Translations under genes and position numbers: made by a program
Notes under the pieces: model-generated
Databases searched by the model: none
The model's input: the letters and a program-made list of their open reading frames with translations, nothing else
Told to the model about the DNA's origin: nothing
Origin: Diplosphaera chodatii
Taxonomy: Eukaryota > Chlorophyta > Trebouxiophyceae > Prasiolales > Stichococcaceae
Reading direction: 5' to 3'
Assembly: GCA_032358165.1 (NCBI GenBank)
Contig: JAALGY010000038.1
Span: 62,001 to 126,000, forward strand
DNA length: 64,000 nucleotides
In this document: positions 45,807 through 56,037 of the stretch, in pieces
Layout of the letters: each line of letters begins with the position of its first letter
Numbering within the stretch: position 1 is the stretch's first letter

Positions 45807-46133
45807 CACAATCTTGGATGCTTTCACATCATGTGTGCTTGCCAAATGCATGTGTCACACTGTGGTCAATTCAGTGCCCGCCGTAACAGTCAGTGCCCTA
45901 AAGTACCGCAGTCGAAGGCTGCATGTGACAGGAAGTGGGTGGGGTTGAAGCCCTTCTCTACATACAGATTGCGCACCATGCACACCTGCATGCAAGCAAC
46001 AACCGGCATGACCACCTCCTGCGCTCCGTCCAGAGCATCAGTGGCAAGACCACTTGAGAGCAGCACAACCGGACACAGCAGTCCTCATGGCAAGCTCATC
46101 AACGCAGCAGCAAGACACAGGTGACTGCCAACA

Positions 46134-49100
46134 TCATGCTGGCTGACTTATGAGCTGACGCACCGGTGGAAACGACAGCTGCAGGAGGCGGCCAAAGGCA
46201 TGGGACCGCAGCGTCAGCGGCAGCACGCGTTTTCGGCGGTCCGTTTCATACTGCCGCAGCGTCGCCTCCACGGCCGCCGCTGTGACGCCGCCGCCGCTGC
46301 CGCTGTGCTGCATGGCCTGCTGGAGGGCGCGGGCCAACACAACGCCGTCCTGCACATCGTCGGAGGTGGAGCTCGCATCATGCGCTGACGACCTGTTGTA
46401 GACGGCGTCTGACCGCACCGCAGGGTGCGGCCCAGACGTGGGGGACTGGATGTGACAACAAGTACCCTGTACATGGCGGCACACTGCCAACCTGGTCATG
46501 CGCAGCATCAGAGGGCTCTGGGTCTGGAAGTTGACACAGGACAGGCCTCACCTCCAGGGCCGTGCAGCCGCCCTGCCCCAGATTGGGCGTCATGGGGTGC
46601 GCCGCATCGCCGACCAGCACGCACCGGCCGCTGACCGCGCCGTACGCAAACCTGCACCGTGTGCAACGGGTGCAGCATGTTTCCGGTTCGCCGCTGAGAC
46701 AATTGTTTTGGATGCTGAGGAGAAGATGGTGCGCACCATGCTGTTTGACGGCTGTCGCTGTCCACAAGGCGCGACATGCTTTTCGATCAGCTAGGCAGCC
46801 GCATGCTCGACATCATATTGCTATCCATGTCAGCAGAACAGTGTTGACCTGTCGCCCAGGCGGCCGCGGGAGATGTCTGCTGCCGGCGTCGCCTCGATGG
46901 CATCCGCCGCGCCGAGCTGCCAGCCGCGCACGCTGTCATAGGCTTCCTGCTTCCTGTCAGGCAGCCGGCTCGCACACTGTGAAGCTGCAGCTGGCCAGGG
47001 ATGCAGGGCGGATATGACGTGGTGTCGTCAGGCACCCGGGGCCAGGCCCATAGGTCCATCTTTGGAAACACACGTCAAAAGGTGTAGGGGTGTACGTGTG
47101 AGCACCTGCCGTCTGCTGTGGCTGGTCCACCTTCCCTGGGCGCGTTGAAGCACGTGAACCTGAAGCGCAGTGGCACTCTGGGTACACGGGTGCACAAAGC
47201 ACCACAGCACACTGCCAAGACACACCAGCACACTCAGTGTCGCGACTGCGACTCCAGCCTTTCAAATCACGAGAGAGCTTGCACATGTCCAATGCTGGTG
47301 GGCCGGCCCCTGAGTGCTTGACTGCGCACCAGTACATCTCGTGCTGGCTGATAGGGTACATCCCCGCCCGCACCCCCTCACCCCACACCTGCGCAGGCGT
47401 CACCAAATGAGATACAGCCTGATTGCGCGAGGTCCTTGAGCACTGCATGACGTAGGAGAGCAGATGTTACCGGCTGTCCACAGATGCAGTGCAAAGATCG
47501 CGGTGCACAGCTGCAGTCTGGATCAAGGTGAAGCATGCACAGCAAGGACAGTGCGTAGGCTGACTGTTGCGCGATGCAACCGGTGCAGGTATAGTCGTGC
47601 AGGTACACCACTGGTAAGGTGTAATCACAGGAGGAAGGTGTCATCACCTGCCTGATGGTGTTCTGCGGCAACGGCAAGTCGCCATCAAAATGTGCGATGC
47701 CCCTGCACAGTGCAGCCCCTCACCCTCGACATCAAGAGTCAGCCTGACAGAAGGCAGAATGCCAAGATCTTCCCAGCCCTGACGCACTTGATGATACTGT
47801 CTAGCACTGCTCGCAAAACTCTTTCATCCAGTGCCCCATGCCATAGCCACCTGTAGGCGCTGTAGCCGGCGTAATTCTGCGCCCCGACGCCCAGCTGCGC
47901 TGCGATAGGCGACCTGACGCCCTCGGCGCCCACCACCAGGGCCCCCTGCAGCGCGTCGCCCCCCTCCAGCCGGACTGCGGCAGCGCCACACAGGGTTCGA
48001 ACCATGCGCGGGTAGGTAACAGGGTTTATCAGGGTTCCACAGTAGCTGAGGCAGCGCAGTCACTACACGTTTCCTGCCGCCTACCGCCGGCACTCATGGT
48101 AGTGCGCAGCAGGCCTAACAATATCACAAACGTACTGCAGCCAGGCAGCCAGCAGCTGCATGAGCTCTGCCATCCGACCCCTGATTGGCACGTGGCGCGC
48201 AACGGAAGCCTTGAGCCCAGCAACTGTACCTGCCCCGTCTGCCGTGACGCTGCTGACTGCTGAGTTGAAGCGGATGCTGCCGTCCGGCAGCTGCGCGGCC
48301 AGCGCCTCCAGGATCTCTGACCGCCGCATTCCCCGCGCCTGCGACGCGGTGTCTTCCTGCTCACACAGTGTCTGCAGCACGTGCTGGGAACGTCCAGATG
48401 CTTGTGCATGCTAGCTATCCCTTCGTGAAGAGCAGCACATGGTTGCGGCAGGGTGCTAGAGCCGCAGGCAGCAGCACATGTACTGCTGGTCGCCTCGTGT
48501 GGGCCGCCTTCGCAGTCCTGGTTGAAGTCAAAGGCCCGCAGCAGCCGCCCGTCCCTGCTGCACAGCTCCGTCCTGCGACCACAGCAGGTCAGGCGTCCAG
48601 GGCTGACGTGTCTGGACTTCTGCATTGAGAGGGCAATAGACGTCCCCTGCTTGCAATGTGTTTACGCCATCGGGATGGCAACACGCCCCCGTGCAGTGCG
48701 CTGGCTCAGCACCGCGGTGCGCTTGAGACTGTTGACGAGGTGCAATGTCTACGGCAAACGCCTGATCCACACTCATAAGCCGATTCTTTGACAACTGCAC
48801 CTCTCCAGCAGGGGGTGCGAGCCGCGCAGCTGGGCGCCGACCCCCAGGGCGTCCAGGGCCCGAAATGCGTTGGTCCACATCGCTATGGCGGAGCCCTCCA
48901 GCCGCAGCGACGCCCCCCGCTCCAGCACCAGCACCGGAATCCCCACCTGTTCAACGTAGGACATGGTTTTCAGCCAGGCCTGGTTTTTCTGCATGAGCAT
49001 GCAGATCAGCACATGGGTGGCTCTGACTGAGGTCTATAAACGTGATTGAAGCTACGATACGCTTGTGCACAGTCTGCGCTTACACCAACAGGATAGGCGT

Positions 49101-49474
49101 CACAGCTGGTCGGGGCCTGAGCCTGCCATAATTGCAGCGTCCAGGCTCACACCGCCAGCGGCACCGTCTCATACCTTGTGCAATGCGACAGCTGTGGCCA
49201 ACCCGGCGAGCCCTGCCCCTGCTATGATGACTCGCCGGTCCTCCTCGTCGCCCGAATTCACCAGCAGCCGCGCCTCGGAGGCTGAGGCTGCCACTGCAGA
49301 GGCTGCCACAGCTGCAGCGGCAGACGCGTCACAGTCTGCAACCAGTCCGACCTTGCACTACCCATATATACCATGCTCAATGAAGTGTCGACTTTCAATG
49401 CCCGGTATATTGCAAAGCGTGCAGATGCTAGCCCGGTGTCGACCATTCAGCACACAGCCTGTTGCAATCGCCAT
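46134..49474 (-). CDS. FAD-dependent monooxygenase (aromatic-ring hydroxylase type, 400 aa)
   Basis: Eleven exons join exactly in phase: 49444-49474, 49175-49335, 48801-48946, 48494-48572, 48230-48356, 47851-47974, 47648-47702, 47330-47388, 46849-46953, 46552-46651, 46134-46349. Motifs in order: RRVIIAGAGLAGLATAVALH (Rossmann GxGxxG), VLVLERG...AMWTNAFRALDALGVG, ALVVGAEGVRSPIAAQLG (the 'DG' fingerprint, here EG), YRGIAHF, WGEGVRAGMYPI, RCVLVGDAAHPMTPNLGQGG (FAD-binding GD motif). The enzyme should use FAD, NAD(P)H and O2. It resembles the zeaxanthin epoxidase/urate hydroxylase-like group but lacks any FHA tail, so the substrate is unknown. The Ala-rich N-terminus could be a plastid transit peptide; the first exon is the least certain. 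Donor 48494 (GAG|GCGACC) appears to be GC type. Confidence 0.88.
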
Positions 49475-49945
49475 TCTTGGTCCGTGTTCACCTTGGGGTC
49501 TGCAGCCGGATTTCGCTGCATGGCTGCGTTGGTGTGATTTGGCAGTAAGCTGCAAGGGTCTATTGTGGCAGGACTGTTGCGTTCGAGGTGCAGCACTGCA
49601 AGCGAGCAGCACTGCATCAAATCCTGATTTGCCGAGGCTACGACATGCAGCCCCTGTATGCAGCGTCTGATGCATGGTCACCGTAGTACAACACACTCAA
49701 GTTTCAAGTGCGAGTGGTGTCGAATTGCCAAGAGCGTCAGCAACCTCAACATGCACCTCGCTGGCACCCGCCTGGAAGTCGAGGCTGTAGCAGCCACCAG
49801 ATCAGATAATAGGCAAGATCGCTTGTGCAGATGCTTGCCTGCAGCTCGCAACAGTTGGGGTTTCAGCTCGGACGCCTTGTGCTACGCTGTGAACGCTACT
49901 TCGGTGGATCGGGCGCAAGCGCGGTGGCAATAGAGCTGCAGACAG
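49475..49945. promoter_or_regulatory. Shared divergent promoter (FAD monooxygenase and plastid repeat protein)
   Basis: The start codons lie at 49474 (minus) and 49946 (plus), 471 bp apart. No named element could be read with confidence. The spacing suggests possible co-regulation. Confidence 0.5.
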
Positions 49946-52900
49946 ATGCTCGCCTCCCAGCAGTGCCTGGCGGGCACCCCTCTGCGGGCGGCCGCAGCTG
50001 CGCCGCGGCCCAGCGTCCGCGGGCGGGTTGCTGCACCACTCTGCAGGGCTGAGAAGACCGAGTGAGTAGGCTGGATCATGGGTTGCCGCCAGTCGGGGTC
50101 GCAAGGCATGCAGCAGGATCCGCTCTGATCTGGGAAGCGTGCGTGCAATGGATTCGGGCGGCACGCACTAGCGTCGAGCATGGAATGATAGATCATGGTC
50201 CTGGATCACTAATTCAGCTGCACTATCTTGGTTCTAGCACCTCGTCCCTGCACATGCATGCTCAGTCTGACTCAGCTGATGCGGCATGCGCTGATGGCAT
50301 GCAACACATGTGTAACACTCAACTTCAAGCACCCTCGGCTGTCATCCTGCACCCAGTACGCAGCGCAGCAGTTGAAAAGCTTTGGCAGGTTGGACCGACA
50401 CTGTCTGCAATGGCGGAGCACCAAGCTGGCTGAACCTGACTTGTGTGCCCACTGCCGCAGGGATGCGCCGCTGCAGCAGCGGCTGGGCGCGGCGGCGGCG
50501 GCGCTGACGCTGTCGGCGGCGCTCCTGGGCGGGGAGGTCGCTGCGCCGCCGCCGCTGTTGGCCGCGCCGATCGTCAAAAAGTCCGGCGTCTCAGATGAGC
50601 AGTCGCAGCTGGAGGAGCTGCTGGCGGGTGAGGCATGTTCGTGGCTACGAGGTCATGTCGGGTGTTGGATCAGGGTACTAGGGATGGAGTGCTAAATATG
50701 ACACCACCTAGCTCTGCCAAGATGCGGCAAGCCTGCTCCTGCCCTTGTACCACTCTTGCAGCGTGCACATGGTGCAGTGGCTCATCGACTGCTGCAGGCA
50801 AGGGCAGGGTGCTGGGCCCCAAGGCGCCCGGCGCCCCGGCGGCGGCTGCGGGCAAGGCGAACATTCCAGCGTTTGGGGCCCGGCCGCAGCGCGCGGCGCA
50901 GAAGGTCGCCGACAAGATCGACCTGCCGGCGGCGGGCCAGGTGCAGAAGCAGGCCAGCAAAGCAGCCGAGACAGTCAAGGCCGCCGCGCCAAAGGTAAGC
51001 TGGTGGCCGTGAACAATACGTGCCTTGAGGATGTCCTGCATGTGTGCAGTCAGAAGCGCCGTCAGGCAGATGTACACCAAAGCGACCGCATGTGCACTCG
51101 CCTGTGCTCATGTCACGGCAGACACCATGCCGGTCGGCAGGGGCCGGCATGCCGACGCGAGCACAGCTCTGCAGCTGCCTCGCCCAGCGCATATGTTGAT
51201 CGGCATGACGGTGTGTGCCCCAGGTCGCGCCGCCAAATCCGCTGGCCGGTCTCCAAAAGGCGGCGGACAGTGCCAAGTCAGCCGTGCCCAAGGCGCCCAC
51301 CGCACCAGCGGCCCCAAAGCTGAAGGTGATGCTGTCGTCACGTGATCATGACACCACCCTGCAGATCGTGGCCCAAAACCTTCCAGCCTGCTGGAAGAGG
51401 CGTAGCGTGCCAAACTGGGTGGGGCTTCGGGCTTGGTCAGCAGACTGGTCGTGTCAATGTAGACCAGCCGCTTCGACGTCTCGACTTGTCACTGTCGCAG
51501 CTGCCGAATAGCCTCGGGGCGCGCAGCTGACTTGCCGGCTGTGCTGGTTGAGCAGGCTTCGGTGCCCAACCCACTGGATCGGCTGAAGAAGACGGCCGAC
51601 GCCGCCAAGGCAGCGGCGCCATCAGCAGTGCAAAAGGTGCTCCGAGCTCACCTGGGCCCCCTAGCCATGACGCTGCCCAGCAGCAGGCACACGCTGCTGC
51701 CAGTCAGACTGCCATGCTTGTGATTGGGGTCGGGCACAAAACAGGATGATGTTATTTGCAGGTCATGCCCCAGCGGTTGACATCCTGACAGAAGAGGAGC
51801 CCTGCAACGTTCAACGGTCAAAGTATATCCTGATCGTACAGGTCGTCTATTTTCATGATATTGCTGCAGGCTGCACCGCCCAACCCCCTGGACGCACTGA
51901 GGAAGCCGGCGGACGCGGTCAGGGCGGCGGCGCCGCAGCAAGCAGCACCAAGGGTGCCCACCTTTTGCTGTGCTAATACGCCCAGTGTATACCGCTGACG
52001 GCCTGTCATGCATATCAAAGGCTTCTGCGTTCCCAGAGTCCCCTCACCCCTCTAAAGCAGGACTTCTGAGTCTGGCCATGCGGCTTCGATGCTGCAGGCA
52101 CCAAACCCGCTGGATGCACTGAAGAGGCCGGCGGAGGCGGTGAAGGCAGCAGCACCGAAGGCAGCAGCAAGGGTAGGGTGCCTGTGCGTGGCTGCACTCC
52201 TGCGTGAACCCACAGAACTGCTGCCGTTGGGCTGCTGCGCTTGGCAGGCACCCCTGTTTCATTGCATTGCAGACCCTGGTGGAACTGCTCATAGTTGCAA
52301 GATAACGAGGTGTCCTGTCTCACAGCATCTCGTGTACCACAGGCGCCCAACCCGTTGGAGGCACTGAAGAGGCCAGCAGACGCTCTCAAGGCGGCTGCGC
52401 CAGATGCATCTGTGCCAAGGGTACATACATGCCTTTACAGTGCTTGCGTGGTATTGCCACAATATCTGCTGCTGGTCTGCTGTGCATGTAATATCTATGG
52501 TGACTTTAGCCACACATCATGTCAGGGCGTCAGACAGGCGGCAATGATATTTTGTTGCTGCAGGCGCCAAACCCGCTGGATGCACTGAAGAGCTCAGCGG
52601 ATGCAATCAAGGCGGCTGCGCCTGACGTAGCGGCTCCCAAGGTGCTTGCCTTGTCTTTGTGCGTCGGCACAGATCCAATAGGATATCCTGGCCGGTCTGC
52701 TGTGCTCTTTACAAATTCAGCAAGAACTAGAGTTCTAGGCTGCTGAAAGCATCAAGTCACCAAACGACAGACCCTGAACATGCTGTCTGCTGCAGGCACC
52801 AAACCCGCTGGATGCACTGAAGCGCTCGGCAGGCGCGGTGAAGGCGGCAGCGCCAAGTGCAAAGCCGGCGGCATCACCGGTAGCCAGGCCGGCCGTGCAA

Positions 52901-54899
52901 AAGCCCAAGGCACGCAGTGTCGCTGAGCTACTTGGCGTGTTGTATCGCGAAGTGCACTGCCGACTGACTAATGGTGAGTCATGTGGGATCATGGTTGCAG
53001 CCGGCGGTGCCCAACCCACTGGACGGGCTGAAGAGGTCGGCGGACACTGCAAAGAGCGCAGCAAAGCCGGCTGTGCAGGCGAGCTCTCATGAAAGTTTGG
53101 CATTAATGGACGCCATACGAGTGACTGAAGCCAGCAGAGCATCAGGATGCTGATGAGCATATGTAATGTTTTGGGGTCGGACATGGGTCGCTTTCAGTTG
53201 TCACAGGCGGTGAAGAAGGCAGCGCCTGCCAAGGCACCTGAGCCGGTGGCCCCCCTCCAGCAGGTGGGACGCCTAAACGCTCAGATCGTCAGAGCAGAGA
53301 ATTAGCGAGCTTCCCAGCACGGCTGCTGCTGGGCACCTGCATCCTACACTCTGTCCAGCTTCATCACCCAACTGTGCATTCATGCGGCATCACGTCTCGC
53401 GGTGACACAAGGCGCTTGGCAAGCTGTCTGCAGGCGGCGCAGACCGTGTCCTCAGCGGCCTCTGCGGTCAGCAGCAGCGTGACCAAGGCGGTGCAGGGGT
53501 CGGGGATAAAGGGCCTCGAGGCGCCGCTGCCGAAGTCGGTGCAGCGCGCAAATGCAGCCAAGGTGAGCCCACGGCAACACTGAGTCCAGGGGTTCAGGGC
53601 TCAGCACACGATGGCAGAACGTTGCGGCCTGGCATCCGGCAGAGTCTCTGGCAGGTGTGCTGGCGGCGGGCCCCCAGTGCCAGGAGGCATGTGGTCGGTG
53701 CCACCACAGGAATATACAGCAAGACCCTCCAGGTGTTAGGGTTCAACATTGAACCATGTTTGTGCACTGCCCATGTCTCTCAGCAGCGGCCACTGAACCG
53801 TGAGATGCTGCCCGCAGGCGCAGCAGGAGGCGGCAAAGCAGGCCGAGCAGGCCAAGAAGGCCGCCGACAAAGCTGCCGCCGAGGCAAAGAAGGCTGCTGA
53901 GCGGCGGGCGGCCGATGCAAAGCGGGCGGGAGGCGGCATCAGGTCGGCTGCCAGCAGCGGGGGTGCCGGTGCGCTTTGCTCCTCCCAGGAGAAACATGCG
54001 TGACTGCCATAACTACAATCTCAAATCCCATATCGGAATGCACTGCCGCACACTCGGCAGGGCCCACACACTGCTGCTGTTGGTCCGCTCCCAGCGCCGC
54101 GGCCCTGGCCTGCTCCGTGATCGCCTTCTTCACATGGAAATCCGCTTGCTCACACGTAGGCAGCGCAGTGGGCGGCGCGGCAGCGGGGGCGGCCGCCGCC
54201 CTCGGCGGCCTGACCAGCGCCGCGCAGGATGCAGCACCCTCAGGTGGGGTCCCACACCCTTGAACTCAGGGCTTGCTGCGTTCAGCGTCTGGGGACTCTC
54301 AACGATCGCATCGCGTTGCAACGCTCTGACATGTCCCACAGCCTCATGATCAGCGTGCTGAAAGCATTGGAGCGTGACATCCACATGAGTGCCATGTGGC
54401 GGTGCACCTTCCCACTCCTGCTGTGCCAGATAGTGTTGCTGCTTCCTGCTGCCGCAGTGCCGACGCCGTCCGTGCCATCGGCGCTCACGGCCAAGCCGAG
54501 CCAGGGCGCCCTGACGCAGGTGACCCCCTGGAGGCAGCTCTGCGCTGCCTCGCCTGGTAGCAGACGAGCATGCTGCAAGCCAGCGCTTGCCGGCGTGCAT
54601 GTGTGGCGTGCCCTGCACTTATCATTTGACACTGTCAATGCGTCCAAACCGCTTGGCCTGGGGAGCTTGGCGCTTCCTGATTGGTTGTGCAGACCAACCT
54701 GACACGGCAGCTGCTTGCCGCGCGGGACGCACTGCAACCACTGGCGCCTGCGCAACACATTGTCGCAGATCAGCAGCGCAACCGCGCTGCTGCTGCTGTG
54801 CAGGCGGGCGCTGTGGTAGCGCTGGAGGTGGTGCTGGCCGCAGCTGCTTCCAGCTTCGTGGGCAGCCTGACGCGGGGCACCAAGGCCCGCCGCAGCTGA
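49946..54899 (+). CDS. Plastid-targeted protein with eight exon-encoded PNPLDxLK repeats (619 aa)
   Basis: Seventeen exons give one unbroken frame: 49946-50061, 50461-50627, 50798-50994, 51224-51325, 51556-51636, 51870-51953, 52098-52172, 52343-52420, 52564-52641, 52796-52909, 53001-53078, 53207-53263, 53434-53562, 53818-53968, 54160-54243, 54458-54519, 54693-54899. The N-terminus MLASQQCLAGTPLRAA...RVAAPLCRAEK is a typical chloroplast transit peptide. A hydrophobic, lumen- or membrane-type segment follows (AAAALTLSAALLGGEV). Eight consecutive phase-0 exons each encode one copy of (A/V)PNPLDxLKxxADxxKAAxP. A charged coiled-coil-like stretch (AKQAEQAKKAADKAAAEAKK) and a hydrophobic C-terminus (GAVVALEVVLAAAASSFVG) end the protein. 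I do not recognise the family; it could coat a thylakoid or plastid lipid surface. Donors 52909 and 53078 are GC type. Confidence 0.8.
51224..53078 (+). repeat. Tandem array of eight duplicated exons
   Basis: Homologous exons start at 51224, 51556, 51870, 52098, 52343, 52564, 52796 and 53001, spaced 205-332 bp. All begin right after an AG acceptor, are phase 0-0, and open with the PNPL motif. Exons 52098, 52564 and 52796 share a near-identical stretch across the acceptor and the first 27 bases (CTGCAGGC(A/G)CCAAACCCGC, continuing TGGATGCACTGAAG), while the intron interiors differ. Confidence 0.9.
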
Positions 54900-56037
54900 T
54901 TCTCCTCCCCCCACCCTGCATCCTGGGCACACACATCTTGGTGGGCCGTCTCGATGGCCATGGAAGGCTGAGGCAGCCGGCTGCCAGCACCTGGTGGTTG
55001 GGCCCGCATGTCGGACAGCGCCGCAGTTGAACAGGCTACAGGCAGGTGCATGGCTGCCACGCATGAGCGAGCTGGCATGCAGGCTCTGGCACATTCCGCT
55101 GCATGTGGACCACCTGCATGTCAGTTTTGGGCCTGACAGTGCATGCGGGATGGTATCTGGGTGGGTGTTGGCTTGCTCATCAGAGGGGATCGTCCACAGG
55201 GGAGCACCTCTCAGAGTATGACAGGACGAAGCGAACCCCTGAGTGGCGGGCTGACTGCGCGAGCTGTACTGCATGCTCAGACGCTGCACGTTGACTTGAG
55301 GCATGCCTTCATTGCCTTGGCATCGTTGCACGTCATGGTTGAAATTGGTGGGTGGTGACCAGCTGCAAATGTGCAGCAGACCTCAGACTGCAGGGTTTCG
55401 AATGGTTTTATCAGCCGTCAACAGACTGCAAGATTTGCAATCCACCCTCGAACACATCGCCCATGTCAACTGCTGCTCAGTCTGAGGGTGCCGCCCACTT
55501 CCCAGCCAACACATGCGGTGCTCATGCCAATTATAGCGGTCAGATACGGTACTCAAAAATAACCAAAGACACCTGCCAGCACTGTTACAGCAGAGCACCT
55601 CTCTGCTGAGCAAGGATGGCAGTCTCCTACCCATCAGCCACCACGTCGCACAGTTTTCGGTGTCAAAATTCGAGCATGCACGCTCGGCCTGATGATGTGT
55701 GTACTGAGTAAGACGTATCAGGGAGAGCCTGCTGCTGCACGCATGCAGCACATGCCACGGTGGACGACTGACGTGCACAGTCCGCCCTCCATGTCAATAG
55801 CCGACGCTGCAGCTGCAGCTGCTGCTGATACCGCAGCCCATGCCAACATTGCTGACCTGGCGGCAGGCCGACTTGTCTGCGCAGCCGTGTGCGCCAGATC
55901 TCGACAGACTGCTGCTGCTGTTGCTCTAACTCCGCTGCCGGAGCTGGAACTGCCGTCGCAGCCACCAGCCTGACCGCTCATCATTGCTGCTCCACCGCTG
56001 CTGAAGTTGCCGCAGCTGCCGCCGGCCTAACAGCACA
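54900..56037. other. Convergent intergenic region
   Basis: Both 3' UTRs of the plastid repeat gene and the acyltransferase gene lie here. An Ala-codon-rich, GCTGCTG-rich stretch occurs at about 55796-56045. It includes a roughly 55-bp imperfect direct repeat around the acyltransferase stop ('CATCATTGCTGCT' at about 55979 and 56035). No gene is supported. Confidence 0.6.

Larger units (their letters stand above)
43734..46133. other. Repeat-bearing intergenic region
   Basis: This region lies between the 5' side of the PstS-like gene and the 3' end of the FAD monooxygenase gene. Apart from the element at 44445-45550 and the flanking dispersed repeat I see no genes. Confidence 0.65.

Noticed and set aside
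47985..48005. GGTTCGAACC, which looks like a tRNA T-loop
   Set aside because: No matching stem, no acceptor or anticodon arm in the flanks. It lies in an intron of the FAD monooxygenase gene.
46134..49474. Calling the FAD enzyme zeaxanthin epoxidase
   Set aside because: It has the shared FAD motifs but only about 400 residues and no FHA domain, so only the general monooxygenase class is supported.
51224..53078. Reading the PNPL repeats as patatin-like phospholipase (PNPLA)
   Set aside because: The letters coincide with the family acronym only. There is no GXSXG lipase motif or patatin fold.
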